From contig JAANBB010000481.1 in assembly GCA_014621425.1 (NCBI GenBank), positions 1 to 28,200 on the forward strand: a stretch of 28,200 nucleotides of DNA, given 5' to 3'. Under the pieces are notes generated by a model, which had not been told where the DNA came from, ran no database searches, and saw only the letters and a list, made by a program, of their open reading frames with translations. Source of the stretch: Cylindrodendrum hubeiense. Its lineage: Eukaryota > Ascomycota > Sordariomycetes > Hypocreales > Nectriaceae. Of this stretch, positions 10,509-21,710 are shown in pieces. Each line of letters begins with the position of its first letter. The first letter of the stretch is position 1. The position numbers and the translations under genes are program-made.

Positions 10509-11598
10509 CAGCCTGGTCTAGACCCACGTCGAGGTACATCAAGCCGGGGTACTTGCACACTCGCAGTCAACCTTATGGGGCTGGTGACAGGAAGCCATGG
10601 CTGTGGGAAGGTTCTGATGCTAACACGGGCCAGCGGGTCTGAGCATTCAGAGATGACAACACATTGGCCATATGGCCTTGACATGGACTAGGCTCTGGGC
10701 GGTGATGGGCACCGTCTGCAGTTTTCCCAGTTGGGTATACGCCGAGACTTGCGCTCGAGACGATCTTCTCATTACAGCGAAGAGGCCTGTCAGGCTAACC
10801 GGCCTATCACTGCTCGGAACGGCAATGGATCCCTGAAGCCACCCCCTTGTTGTCAGCATCAGCGGGGCTGAAACCGGCAAGGCAACCAAATAACATCTCT
10901 AGCATTAATTTGAATGGGGCAGAGGGGCTAAAAAAAGCAACGCCCTGTCATGGACCAACATCCTTCCTATTGATGATCCTCACTTGCCGTTGTTCCTTTT
11001 ATTTCCGGCCAGCATACAGATTATGAGCTGCCAATCTCCACCGCGAGAACAGAGCGTCTAAGCCCAGCTACCAACTACAGTAATGAGAGGCGCAAATGTT
11101 ACGTCGTGCTGATACCCTCCAAAGTTTAAATATGAGGCTATGGAAGCAAATGTGCGGACTCGAGAAATCGATGATGCCAAAGGGGATAAAAAGCCCAGTC
11201 CGTGCCATGGTATATCGCCACACCACCCCTCTCCAAACTCTCCCCCCCAAGGGCCGTCTCGTAATTGAATGCTAAGGGTAGTCAAGCTAGCTCTCCGTTG
11301 ACGCGTACGACAACCTCCATTGTTCCCTAGTCTCTACGTGGTCTAGGGTAGGTGGCGGGCGAGAACTACTACGTAGTAGGTCTCGCAGCCAACTTCTTCG
11401 ACGTCACCGGTGGAATACGCGAAAAGAAGTAAAGCCCTCAAGTCTGGGATAAAAAATAATAATAGTAGATTCAAATGCGGCATGCAGAACGAACCATGTA
11501 ATGTAATCCCGAGGTTCGATCCCTCACAAGAGACTATCCAATCACCAAGAACTCTATAAAACGCCTTCGTCGCCTCTCCAACTCCCAATGCACGTTAT
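10509..11598. other. intergenic region between the GT31 and NIPA-like genes
   Basis: The region holds the distal promoter of the GT31 gene and the 3' flank of the NIPA-like gene. Short frames on both strands have no protein character. It contains the 28-nt palindrome at 11359-11386 and a tRNA T-loop look-alike at 11513-11523 that cannot be extended to a tRNA. Confidence 0.55.
11359..11386. repeat. 28-nt near-perfect palindrome
   Basis: Thirteen of the fourteen mirrored pairs are complementary (single mismatch at 11365/11380), centred on ACGT at 11371-11374. It lies 212 nt beyond the stop codon of the NIPA-like gene. It could form a cruciform or a hairpin in the 3' UTR or readthrough transcript. 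Confidence 0.85.
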
Positions 11599-13260
11599 TC
11601 ATACAGCTGAATCGCCTATTCGGCCCCCTCTAGCACCTCCCTCCTCACGGCCTATTTCGCGGCTATCTCGGTGAGATGACCGGAGGGAACTGTCGCCGGC
11701 ACTGGATCCTCCATGTGATGGCTGTCTGCCTCGGTTTCTCCACCACCCCAACGTTAAGAGGCTGCCTAGAGTCTCCGATGTAGTGGAGCCTCTATGTCGG
11801 AGCTGTCTACGAGCAACGAGACCTGGGAACCCGGTGCTCTTCCTTCGTCGTCTGGTTAATTTCCGGGGTGAAGATTCAGCGCTGGGACCAGATTCCTCGC
11901 CGCCAGGTGGTGGAGCAGGCAATGACCTCCTTTGAGCGAGTAAGGGCGAGGACTCGCTGAATCCCGGCATCGTGCTCGAGCGCCGTCGATTTGAAGGAGA
12001 GCCTGGTTCATCGCGGTCTTCCAATTCACCCCAGATCTCAGCACGCTCAGCCCAACGCGAGCTTCTCTTGCGCGAAGGAGTCATCAGCGTGGTTTCTCCA
12101 TTCTTGGGGAAAGTCTGGTAGGTCGATGGCAGTCCGTTTTCCTCCGCATTTGCATGATCAGAACCGAGTAAGGATTCTTCTTCTCCTTCGGTATCTTCGA
12201 CGAGGCCAAGACCGGGCGCCAAGGATGACTGGCCAACTCCAGGTGTATGCTGTTCGTCGCTGAGCCGCCACGAGAGGGCGAGCACGCCCGACAGTAATAT
12301 AAGGGTGCCCAAGGCAATGAGACAAGCCCGCAACGGGGAAATTAAGCTGGTTTGGTTAAAGTAGATCAAACCGTCAAGAATCGCAATGATGTTGTAGACA
12401 CAGAAAACTAGGGGATAGAGGACCGAGGTGGAGACCAGCTTGAGGCCTCGGTGTAGGTAGTATAGTTGGCACAAGGCCAAACAGACAAGGGCCATAACAA
12501 TCGCCCAGGATTCCCAATGGACGAACTGGTTGCGTCCCGCAATTGTTTTGATGACAAGTTCGACGGATGATTTGGCGAATAGGAGCGCGTGGGCTGACAG
12601 GTCCCCGCTGATCACGCCGTAAGTAATTCCGCGAGCAAGGCGGAATCTGGAATCATGGGAGATGCTTGAAACATTGTTGACCACGTCGATGGCTAATGCG
12701 AGGGAGATGACGAAGAGCGCTTGGAAGATCATCCAGATCACATAGGGTCTTCGTGCCAGGAGTTCCAGCAGCTCTTTCAGGTCATGCGCCGGAGAGGGGA
12801 TGGCGCCAAATATAGCAATGAGTATCGCACCAGTTGTAACAAGGAGTGTGCCAGAGAGGGACCAGCGAGTAAATGGTTCGCTGAGTATCAGGGATGCGCA
12901 GATCGAGTTGAAGACCAGGCCAGCTGCTTGAAGGGTCGAGAGGACGGGGAGTGGCAGCGTCGAGATTTGGATGGTGCTGCCCAGGAGGTTTGCAACAATG
13001 AACATTCCCATCCCAATCTGCCATCTCCTCCTGCGATATGGTGGTCGGCGAACATCGAGAGGTCCCTTTTCGTCTTCGAGGATATGCGACTTTCGCTGCA
13101 ACGTCAAACCCAGGCTTTGGACACTGGTCGATAGCAATCCCACGAGGATTCCGAGCTACACCGGGTCCGTTAGCGGAATGTTCTTGGCATCAACACGCGA
13201 GGTCCCCGTCCAACATACAGCTATGCTCCCGCCTGCAGAGATGCCGCCGAGCAACCCCAT
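11599..13260 (-). CDS. NIPA-family (DUF803) membrane transporter, putative Mg2+ transporter
   Basis: Two exons: 13219-13260 (14 codons) and 11599-13155, giving 532 aa. Splicing in phase 0 joins GGISAGGSIA to LGILVGLLSTSVQSLGL and so completes the first membrane helix; exon 2 has no ATG in a sensible place, so the small first exon is needed. The NIPA pattern is clear: GLTLQRKSHI after the first helix, a basic loop, then paired helices through residues ~60-135 including STLPLPVLSTLQAAGLVFN, and further helices to about residue 308. The last ~220 residues are a Ser/Arg-rich cytosolic tail, longer than in short NIPA proteins. Family members resemble DMT-superfamily carriers; animal NIPA proteins transport Mg2+ in endosomes and plasma membrane, and the fungal substrate is inferred. 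The gene diverges from the V-ATPase subunit E gene, with 766 nt between the start codons. The frame before ATG 13260 is also open, so a longer N-terminus is possible but has no ATG nearby. Confidence 0.87.
13156..13218 (-). other. intron of the NIPA-like gene
   Basis: 63 nt with donor GTATGT, branch GCTAAC and acceptor TAG. Its removal restores a continuous hydrophobic helix. Confidence 0.88.
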
Positions 13261-14026
13261 TGCACCTGCACCAGGTCCGAGGTCATCTGGCAGTGAAGAG
13301 TCGAAGGGGATCGCTAGAGCTGTCGCATAGGAAATCGTCGCGGCTGGCTGTGTATTGGATCGCAAGAGTCTTGGGTCGAGAAACTTTGTTGAGGAGCGTT
13401 GACGTCAAGACTCCCAGATGGCGCGGCTGCAAGGGCGGCAAACTGACGCCTTGACCGTAGGATCGTGGGAGGACGCGGGAGCCTGCTGAGGATAGGGGAC
13501 CGGGGGGCGCCGGCACCCAAGTAAAGGGAGCGCGTAATTGAGGACGGGGCGGGCCTCCTTGGTTAAGAATATCAATAATGTTGATGCAATCGGTGAATGT
13601 TGGAGTTAACAACAAGTCGGGGTACGCCTGACCTGAGGCATGCAACACGAGACTCTGCCGCCACTTAAGCTGTCGCAGCTCGCCCTGGGCAGGTGTGGCG
13701 GTGCGGTGTCATGTGATCGACGTCATCGGACGCTGAGTGGCTAGGCAGCCACGAGAGTGGGGTTGCACCGGCGTAGAGCTGTGGCTGCATCCCGCTAGGC
13801 TGGTGTTTCCTTGGGAACTTGTCCATGGCCGAGTCGACAGCTTGGCCCTGGCGTCACAGCTCCTGCACTCCACCCGCAACCGCTCGCCATCTCTCCCTCA
13901 CCCTCGACGTCTCCATCCATTCGTCATCCCCGAGGCCATCGCTCGCCTTTCGCACCATCCTCCGCGGCCGTCCTCGCTTTTGCTTCCCCTCCTCGATTCC
14001 CCGATTCACCCCCCTAAGCCGCCATC
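13261..14026. other. divergent promoter region of the NIPA-like and V-ATPase E genes
   Basis: 766 nt shared between two genes transcribed away from each other. The V-ATPase side is strongly pyrimidine-rich (about 13885-13935 and 13975-14015), typical of fungal housekeeping promoters. I see no convincing TATA box. On the NIPA side a 3-codon upstream ORF (ATG CGA CAG CTC TAG) begins about 70 nt before the start codon. Confidence 0.5.
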
Positions 14027-14858
14027 ATGTCGCAACACGCCTTGTCCGACCAGCAGGTAGGTTGCCCAAGGACGCGGCAAGCGTCATCATCATCCATCTC
14101 CCTCACCGGACGGGCCGCTAACGCTCCGCCACATTCACCAGGTCGACAATGAGCTCCGCAAGATGACTGCGTTCATCAAGCAGGAAGCCATGGAGAAGGC
14201 CCGCGAGATCGAGATCAAGGCCAACGAGGAGTTCGAAATCGAGAAGTCCAAGCTGGTCCGCCAGGAGACGGATGCCATCGACGGCCAGTACGAGAAGAAG
14301 TTCAAGCAGGCCACCATGTCCCAGCAGATTACCCGCTCGACCGTTGCCAACAAGACCCGCCTCAAGGTCCTCGGTGCCCGACAGGAGCTGCTCGACAGCA
14401 TATTCGAGGATGCCGCAAAGAAGCTCGCCGATGGTACCAAGGATAAGGCCAAGTACCAGAAGGCGCTCAAGGGTCTCATTCTTGAGGGATTCTACGCCCT
14501 CAATGAGCCTGAGCTGCAGATCCGCTCACGGAAGAAGGATGTCGATGTGGTGAAGAAGGCCATTGACGAGGCCGCCAAGGAGTACAAGAAGCAGGTGGGC
14601 AATGACATTGCCGCTAAGATCATAGAGAACGACCCTCTACCCGACGGAATGTACGTGCATGCGGGAATATCTTGAAACTATGGATACGAAAGCTAACATG
14701 AGAGTAGTGCGGGTGGCATCGTCATCATCGGCGGAAACGGAAAGATCGATATTAACAACACTTTTGAGGCCCGACTGAAGCTCCTCGAGGACTCTGCTGC
14801 GCCCGCGGTGCGTGAGGCTCTGTTTGGAAAGAACCCGAACCGCAAGTTCTACGACTAA
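14027..14858 (+). CDS. vma4: V-type proton ATPase subunit E
   Basis: Three exons, 14027-14056, 14142-14650 and 14708-14858, give 229 aa, the usual length for fungal subunit E. The N-terminus MSQHALSDQQ joins VDNELRKMTAFIKQEAMEKA, and residues ~10-110 form the long charged helix that pairs with subunit G. The C-terminal domain includes KTRLKVLGARQELLDSIFEDA and the final GGIVIIGGNGKIDINNTFEA segment with a conserved-looking end FYD. Subunit E with G forms the peripheral stalks that hold the V1 catalytic head to the membrane sector, so the product acts on vacuolar and endosomal membranes in proton pumping. The start ATG has an excellent context (GCCATCATGTC). The first exon has only ten codons. 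It is convergent with the downstream gene (310 nt between stops). The symbol follows the yeast name. Confidence 0.97.
14057..14141 (+). other. intron 1 of the V-ATPase E gene
   Basis: 85 nt with donor GTAGGT, branch GCTAAC and acceptor CAG, in phase 0 after codon 10. Confidence 0.92.
14651..14707 (+). other. intron 2 of the V-ATPase E gene
   Basis: 57 nt with donor GTACGT, branch GCTAAC and acceptor TAG. It splits an isoleucine codon (AT|T) and joins PDG-I to AGGIVIIGG. Confidence 0.93.
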
Positions 14859-15168
14859 ATCCTCCATGGTCCCGCCGGTCCATGAGTTTATTTACCTACC
14901 TACACACCGAGGGAGTGCACGACGACAGGGGAGGCATTTCTTCATCACAAGACTCGAGTTGTTAATCAGTCCACGCTCTGTAGCTTAGAGGCTGTATTAT
15001 ACGGTTACTGTTTTTCTGGTTTCTGGAATTGGCTCGTGTTATAGTCATTAAACTACGAGATCTCTCATACACTATGCCGGTCCGATAAATCCTGACATCG
15101 TCCCCGTCGTCTCCAGCTACCGATGATGTAGCCACGAGATATTCTAAGAATGGCAGTGACAGCTATCC
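14859..15168. other. convergent 3' intergenic region
   Basis: 310 nt between two facing stop codons, presumably shared 3' UTR sequence. I see no gene or notable repeat in it. Confidence 0.6.
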
Positions 15169-17101
15169 CTATAGCCCCGCAACAACAATGGTATCTGTAT
15201 CCACAAGTGGTGTTGATGGCTTTGTCGGCTTCGACTCTAATGACTTCGACTCCGGCGCCTTGCGGAGGAAGTTCTTCATGTAGTTCTGCTGTTTTGGCAG
15301 AGACGGGTCTTTCTTCTCACCTAGGAAGTCGTAATAGTTTTCCCTGGCTTTCCTTCGAGTCCGGACGGTGTGGGCAAGCCGTTGCTGGACCCAATCGATC
15401 ACGCTCTTCGCCTCTGTGCGAGCCAGCTTCATGCCCGTGTCGTTGATCATCTTCCAGATCTGTCGTAGGCGACCTGCTAATTCGTCGATATCCGCGTTGA
15501 ACTGCTTCTCGACCTCGGAGTCATCGGTTTTCACAAAGGAGCCATCGTCGACGGCAATGTTGACAAGGATGATGCCGGCTTGAAGTTCGGCAAAATCGGT
15601 CTGGGGGTTGACTGCAAAATCATTTTCCGCTAGGCGATGGATAATACCAGGTATGGTGACGATGCTATCAGGGTGGCGGCGACCGAGGGCTGGATCGCCA
15701 AACAGAAATACCACGGCGAGTCGGCGCCTCAGCTCGTGCGTCATTACCTTACTCACTGGAAGGCAGGCAAGGGCGTTCACTCTCACAGACTGAGCCCTGG
15801 TGATAGTGTATAGTAAGGAGCATGTTTCCAAGCACTGGCAGGTGAGTTAGTGAATGCATAGGTTGGGAGAACAGAAGACTCACGAAAGCGTCCCAGTTGG
15901 GGCGAGGGATGGCACTGAGGAGAGCATCGATGGTATGTTCATACTCCACGAGGATATCAATGTTATACACAACGAATTTGTCCATAGCCATTCGTAGTAA
16001 TGTCTGAGAGGCGTAGGTCACGGCGTGGAGAGCCATAAATGGCGCCATATTCTTCAGGAGTGTAAGGAAATCACCAAGGTAGGACCATTCACGCCCCTGA
16101 TATGGCTCCATGCTTAGCTTTGAGATAGTCAACTTGGAATCACGTCGCTCAAGCTCGGAAGTAGCGCCGAGAAGTAAGAGCAACTGTTCTAATCGCTTGG
16201 GCGTAACTAGTTTCTCGATCTGCTCTGTACAGTTGCCGAGCAGGTTGCAGTACTCTTGCCGGATGAGACTCGACTTTTGTGTGCAGAGCTCATCCAACAT
16301 CCAGTTGAACAGTTCGTCTGGCATGCCTCCATGCATCGTAGTAAGGGTCATGAATATCCCAGAGGCGAGATGTTGCTCACGGGTGTTCTCATCTCCTTGG
16401 GTTAATAAGTTCCAGGGGCGCTTAACTCTCTTGGGAGGAGTGGTTGGAGGAGGGGTGCTGTACTCTTCGCGGAAGAAGCAATATCGAAGTTGTGATTGTC
16501 CTCCTTCCGACCTTTGGACTGCTCTGAGGACTTTCTGCGCATCATGGCCGCCCTCATGGGTGACGATCCCTTCAAGGGTATCACGAGAGGCCTCACCCAA
16601 AGGAACCACATCTGTTTCGTCATACTGCTCAGCAAGCGCGGTGGCTCTTATCGAACTGGCGTTGGTGGCGTTGTCTTTCCGCGCATCCCTGGCCAGGGCT
16701 TTGAGGTCGAACTTGTGCTTTGGAGTAAGAGTGAGCGGAGATGAAGGGAACTCGATTGCAGTTCTCTTGGCCCTCGGAGTGGCAAGGATATTCTTTGACG
16801 GAGAATGTGCTGCTTTGCCGGGACGCCCACGGCCTAGGATAGAGGACAGGTCCTCAAGGGAGTCATCCGACGAGGCGCCAAAGTCATCTTCGTCATCTGA
16901 AGCGCCAATCTCGAAGTCCCGGGTAAGCGGCGCCCACGATTTGGCCGGGGTATTTTGCTTGCTGGACGGAGATGACGGAGGTATCGGCAACGGAGACGGA
17001 GGATCCGAGGCCTGAGAAGCCAGAGGCACTTGGGGAGTCTGCGGCCTGGCGACCGGCCGGAAGAAGCTCATGATGGTTCCATTTTTAGCTGGTTGAGACA
17101 T
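15169..17101 (-). CDS. nuclear-type helical-repeat protein, possibly the fungal Nse6/SLF2-like (CANIN domain) Smc5/6 partner
   Basis: Exons 15884-17101 and 15169-15834 join in phase 0 (WDAF to CLETCSLLY), giving 627 aa from a clear ATG. Residues 1-60 are disordered and start with a PIP-box-like motif, N7-x-x-I10-x-x-F13-F14. Residues ~67-85 are acidic, and ~90-135 carry basic Ser/Pro and TPR/TPK-type segments resembling nuclear localisation and kinase sites. From ~205 to 560 the protein is predicted mostly helical (GIFMTLTTMHGGMPDELF, then ELCTQKSSLIRQEYCNLLGN), reminiscent of the CANIN domain in Nse6/SLF2 proteins that load Smc5/6 onto damaged chromatin. This assignment rests on recalled similarity of the helical block only. 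The last ~60 residues are basic and charged (MKNFLRKAPESKSLESK). That it is a gene is nearly certain; the function is a hypothesis. It is convergent with the V-ATPase E gene and has a 4.9 kb spacer upstream. Confidence 0.5.
15835..15883 (-). other. intron of the Nse6-like gene
   Basis: 49 nt, short even for fungi, with donor GTGAGT, branch CACTAAC and acceptor CAG. Without splicing the frame still reads on for a while, but the downstream helical half of the protein would be lost. Confidence 0.9.
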
Positions 17102-20100
17102 GGTGTGCCTTGACTGAGTAGGATCACGCTGTGGCTGGCAACGCGAACCAGACGTTGAGGGTCTCCGAGTCCGAGGCCCGGAAGGTGGAGCAATTCACGG
17201 TCGTCGTGGGTTGGCAAGGGTCCGGCCGGAGTGTCTTGACAGGCACGCGTCGCTCCGGATACACAAGCCACAAGCTCGTGTTTAGGTGTGGCGTGCAGTG
17301 GTACCGACGTGGCTCAGGGAGCTCGCAGCTCTCAGCTCTGGGAGGGATGAGCGAGTGACATGCTGCGGGCTTACCTCATCTAACGGGGAGGCGCAGCAAG
17401 TTTCGGTGTGGCGCCGGCGCCAGGCGCCAAGAAATCCGGCCAAGGCACGGACGGAGACAATTTCAAAGAAGGGTTATGCATTCGTCCACCGACCCCTTTC
17501 TCTCCCAGGCCATAGATCTCTACTGATAACCACCTCCCTCTAACGGCGTCCTATTTTAGGTAGCGCTGATACATACGTAGTACGCGGCAACTAACGTCCA
17601 TCCCGCCATTTTAGGCTTCAGGTTTTGGTCCCTTGCCCGTGGCGATGAGGGCGAAGCGAGGACTGGATGTTTGTCGCAGCTCATCTCTGACGACTGGGGT
17701 CGCTAAGCCTCACCAACAACACCAACATGCATCGTGTATCAAAAAGGGGTCGCGACCCTGGCGTGAAGCACATTGAAAGCCGCCGAAGAGTGATCTCCAG
17801 GGACCGGGTTCTATGGGGCCGTAGGCCCCGATCCATTCCAACCCGACGTGGCGGTAAGAAACACAGTCTATTGCACAATTAGTTCAATTGTGCTTATGGA
17901 ATGTGCCAGAGCACTAGGCTGGTATGTGACTTTGTTTCGAGATGCGGCATGCGGCGACTACATAACTATTGTTCCCGAAGCCTGTCGCTTGGGTTTGCGA
18001 TGTGAACATGCTTTAGGGTTCGTGCTGCAGATCAATTCGATGACCCATTCACTCACGACATCAATGGTACTCCGTAGATCATAATGAATTCGAGAAACTA
18101 TACTCACGTTCATTGGGCCACGGTGCCGTGACAGACAGTCACCATATGAAGACACTGTATGTAACCACCCGTTGTTTGTTTCCTGGAGTCTAGACTTGAG
18201 CTGGGGTCTGCCCATGAACTTCAGAGAGGCTTAGATGCCTACTAGCGGAATGGAATCCAATACGCTCACCGTCACTCATGGGGCATTTCCGACAGATCCT
18301 TGAGGAGTGTCCAATCCGATGGGGGAATTTCTCGAAATCGCAGATTACGTAGAGCAGCGTTTCGTTGCTTTTGGCGGTTTGGTTCCTAGACGATCTCCGA
18401 GCCAGGCCAGGCCGCTGGAAATTTGGAGCTGCACGCCAAGGGACCCCTGGCCAGGGTCTCCCGGAGCTGGAGCCTGAGAGGCAGGAGGAGACCGGATGCC
18501 GAGCGGATTGGGAGAAGTGGTTGTATACGGTCGCAAGGGGGACGGAAGGACCTTATCGCGGTGTGTGCACCGAACGATAGGTGCGTCATGCCGACGGTTG
18601 TGATGAAGAATGTCGGTGCACTCGTGCGACCGGTTCTAGGCGCCACCGGGAGAACACAACACGGGGTTGTAGGGCCCCTTGGATCAGTACCGAATCATGG
18701 GCGCTCACCAAGATACCGGAATCGAGGATATGAATGTCGATGTGTATGGACAGAGCTGTGGATACGCGTAGTAATGGGGCCAGCCACGGCGAAGCCGCGA
18801 AATAATTAGCGATGCGGTGCGGGAGTGATGGCCCCGCCACTAGCTCCATTGCCCCATTGCTTGACTGCTGCCACTCCGACAAAATGGGTCTTTCGCACGT
18901 AATTAAGCCCCGAGAGCCCGACCAGCCCGGACGTAAGACCCTGCGTCCGCTGTGCCCACGTTTGGCGGCACCGAAGGAGAATTGCGGTTACCTGGGTGGG
19001 AAGTTGGAATAGAGCGGTCGGAGACCGAAGAGTCCGACAACACGAACTCCCGGAGACAGACGAGGAATGACATTACGCAAGCGGACGGACGGAGAGCATT
19101 TCGGCATAGTACTTCAGTAATACTCGGGCTACTCAACGGCTCCGTCACGGCCAAGACGGGAACCATGGAAGCGCCGGGCCTTCTCACGGGTGTCATTCGC
19201 GCGAAGACTTTGTCGCGGCGAGGCGGCGAGGAAGAGCGAATGATGACATGTGCAACGCCAATTCAATGCCATAATCCACGCGTGGGGCTGGATGGGTGGG
19301 TTGGATCGTTCATCTCAGGACGAGGCGGACGGAGATCTGGGCCGACGCTGACACCCAATCGCTGCTGGCTACTTGCGCTTAATCCGCGCCGCCCGTACGT
19401 CGTATACTACGTACCTAGCATTCTGCAAATGCTCAGAATAAGAATAGAGGCTGAATGAGGGTGTGGAGGATCATCACCAACAAAGTCAGAAACGCCAGGG
19501 AGATTGAGATTCAGCCCTGGACTCTCATGTGGGAGGGGCCATGGGGACGAAGGCCTTGGGATGCGACCGTTTCGGTGGAGGGATTAGAAGGATGAGCTGG
19601 GATAATCTCTGACGCAGCTCTCGCGCCCTCGTTTGGCCTGCGGCCCTGTCAAGTTGAAGCCCCAGAGGCCAAAGATATGCTAAGCCCAAGCACACTCAGC
19701 CCAGGGCTGGCTTGGTTGTTGCTGTTGGCCGCAAGCCCCCCGGTCCCCGTCAGGGACTCGAGGCTGGCATCGGGTTCCTGGGACATCCTCCGTTGGCGAG
19801 TGGGCACTTTTGGGCTGGCAAGTCTCAGCTAAAGCCCACAGACCTCAAGACTAACGTGGCCTGGTGCCAATACGTGACGACAACGCTCTGTCAGCGGCGG
19901 CGCTAGCACCGCCCTCGTCTGGCTTACATTATCACGACAAATAGGCCAGTCGCGCGGCCGCGGGATGGAGGATTTGGCATGGCGGATGACAGCCATTCTA
20001 AATGCGCGCTGCGGACGATTGCGGCGGAGGATGCTGCGGATGCTGCGGCAGTGGCTGCTGGCTAATCAAGCTGTTGCAGGGTGCTGACTGTGTCGATTGT

Positions 20101-20778
20101 CGCTCGGCGGCCGGCTGATGCAGGTGCGTGAGTGCGACAAGTGGACGATGCGAGCGGAGCGCGAGAGTGCGAGGCCAGAGCATGGGCCCGTCGTACGTGT
20201 GTGTGCTTTGTACCTACGTAATTTACTGTACTTCTGACAACACCAGAACACTGACCTAATCCCGTCACCAACGGCCGAGACAAGAGGCACGCGGAACACG
20301 GATGGCTCGCGCAACGGTAGGCGACAAAGCTTAGACTTATTCAGACTCAAGACCTAAGACCCAAGCCGAGCAGCCCTTTGGGGTGCAATTGCGCGTGGCG
20401 GCCTGGGCTTTCAGACACGGCGCGCCTCCCTGGCGGCCTGGCGCCCTGCCTCATTGCCCTTTTCTCTTGGCCTGTTGCACCCTCTGCTGGCCAGGGCCCA
20501 GGGGCGTGTGTGAGATGCCTCAAGGGGGCCAGGCAAATGCCAGCCCAGGGCGAGCGCAGCAAAAATAAACATGAAAAGCATTGCTGGGCCCGACGTGAGA
20601 AGCTGCACCAGCCTCCTCCGACATGCTCTCAAACTACGAAGCCACAGGAGGAACAGTGCTAGCGCTCCATCGCTGCCCCGTGCTGGCTGTGTACGTGTTG
20701 GATTGGACTGGGCCGTGCTGGGTGTCGTGGTGGGTTGATGCGTGATGCGTGAATGCGAGTTTGCAGGGTCGAGGATAG

Positions 20779-20866
20779 GATACCTGGGGATCTGGGCCAG
20801 GTACCGACCTACCACGAAGGAACAGGTACGAAGCGCGCCAGGTAGCGCCGGGGATCTGATACCTGG
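20779..20866. promoter_or_regulatory. cluster of four CCAGGTA/TACCTGG sites
   Basis: TACCTGG at 20781, CCAGGTA at 20797, CCAGGTA at 20838 and TACCTGG at 20860, arranged as an inverted pair followed by an oppositely inverted pair. GGGGATCTG also recurs at 20786 and 20850, and GATACCTGG at 20779 and 20858. It lies about 1.2 kb upstream of the flippase start. Whether a protein binds it is unknown. Confidence 0.5.
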
Positions 20867-21595
20867 CATCTTTGACGGAGTCGCTGCTGACTGACGAGAC
20901 CGACACGACCGAAAAGCCCGCCCCGTGCTTCCGGCCTGTCAGTTTATCGGGAGAATTTAGCGGGATGCTCACCGTTGAGTGGCTGGCCAGTTGAACTGCC
21001 CAGGGGACAATGCTTTCGGCCTCTAACCCGTACGCGTCGCATGGGAGGAGCACGTACGTAGGGGGCGTCTATCGTAAAGGGTAAAGGGGGGGGAGGGCCT
21101 CCCTCCGTGATTCCCTGTGATGGACGATTCCCCACTGGACTGGACCGCCGTGGTGACAGAAGCCCATGGATCGCCGGAGGGAGCGAGACTGCGAGAGAGG
21201 GAGGTCATCCTGGGGCTGCACACTGGACCGTCCTATGTCCGGTCATGCACTGCTCTGCATTCGCGCAGCCTCCGGCCTCCGGATACTCGGTAAGCCGTCT
21301 CATGAGCACGCTGCACCATGCATTTGCATCGTCGGATGGACCGGGAATCAAAGTCCTCTTGCACCCCGACGCTCCCTCCCTACAGCTCCCCGTCCCATCA
21401 GACCCATACCGCGCGCGCCGCCGCCACACCCATCTGCCGCCGCCTAATGTAGGTACCTCCACGCCTCCCTACTATGGGCACGGCGCTGGGCCGGTACGAA
21501 AGTAGTACCAAAGATGCGCTACGCCCCACGCCCTGGACACCCTTGGTCCCTTACCCACACCCACTCTCTCCACTGCCATTTCCCTCGCCCAGCCC

Positions 21596-21622
21596 GTCCC
21601 AGGCGTCCCAGGCGTCCCAAAC
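21596..21622 (+). repeat. 9-nt tandem repeat, three copies
   Basis: GTCCCAGGC twice followed by GTCCCAAAC, in the promoter or leader of the flippase gene. Confidence 0.8.
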
Positions 21623-21675
21623 GGGGTCCCAGTCTCTAGAACGGGTCCCGGCTGTCCCACTGGAGGCGTCCCCAG

Positions 21676-21710
21676 CCAGTGGCCCCCAGTGCCCCCAGTG
21701 CCCCCAGTGG
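21676..21710 (+). repeat. CCAGTG short tandem repeat, four copies
   Basis: CCAGTG recurs with spacing 10, 9 and 9 nt, separated by runs of C, about 340 nt upstream of the flippase start codon. Confidence 0.8.

Noticed and set aside
11513..11523. tRNA T-loop look-alike (GGTTCGATCCC)
   Set aside because: The T stem has only four good pairs, there is no matching acceptor stem 60 nt upstream, and no A-box or anticodon arm.
16110..17015. 301-codon + strand frame with ATG
   Set aside because: It is exactly antisense to exon 1 of the Nse6-like gene; its Ser/Arg-rich translation is the mirror of a coding strand in GC-rich DNA.
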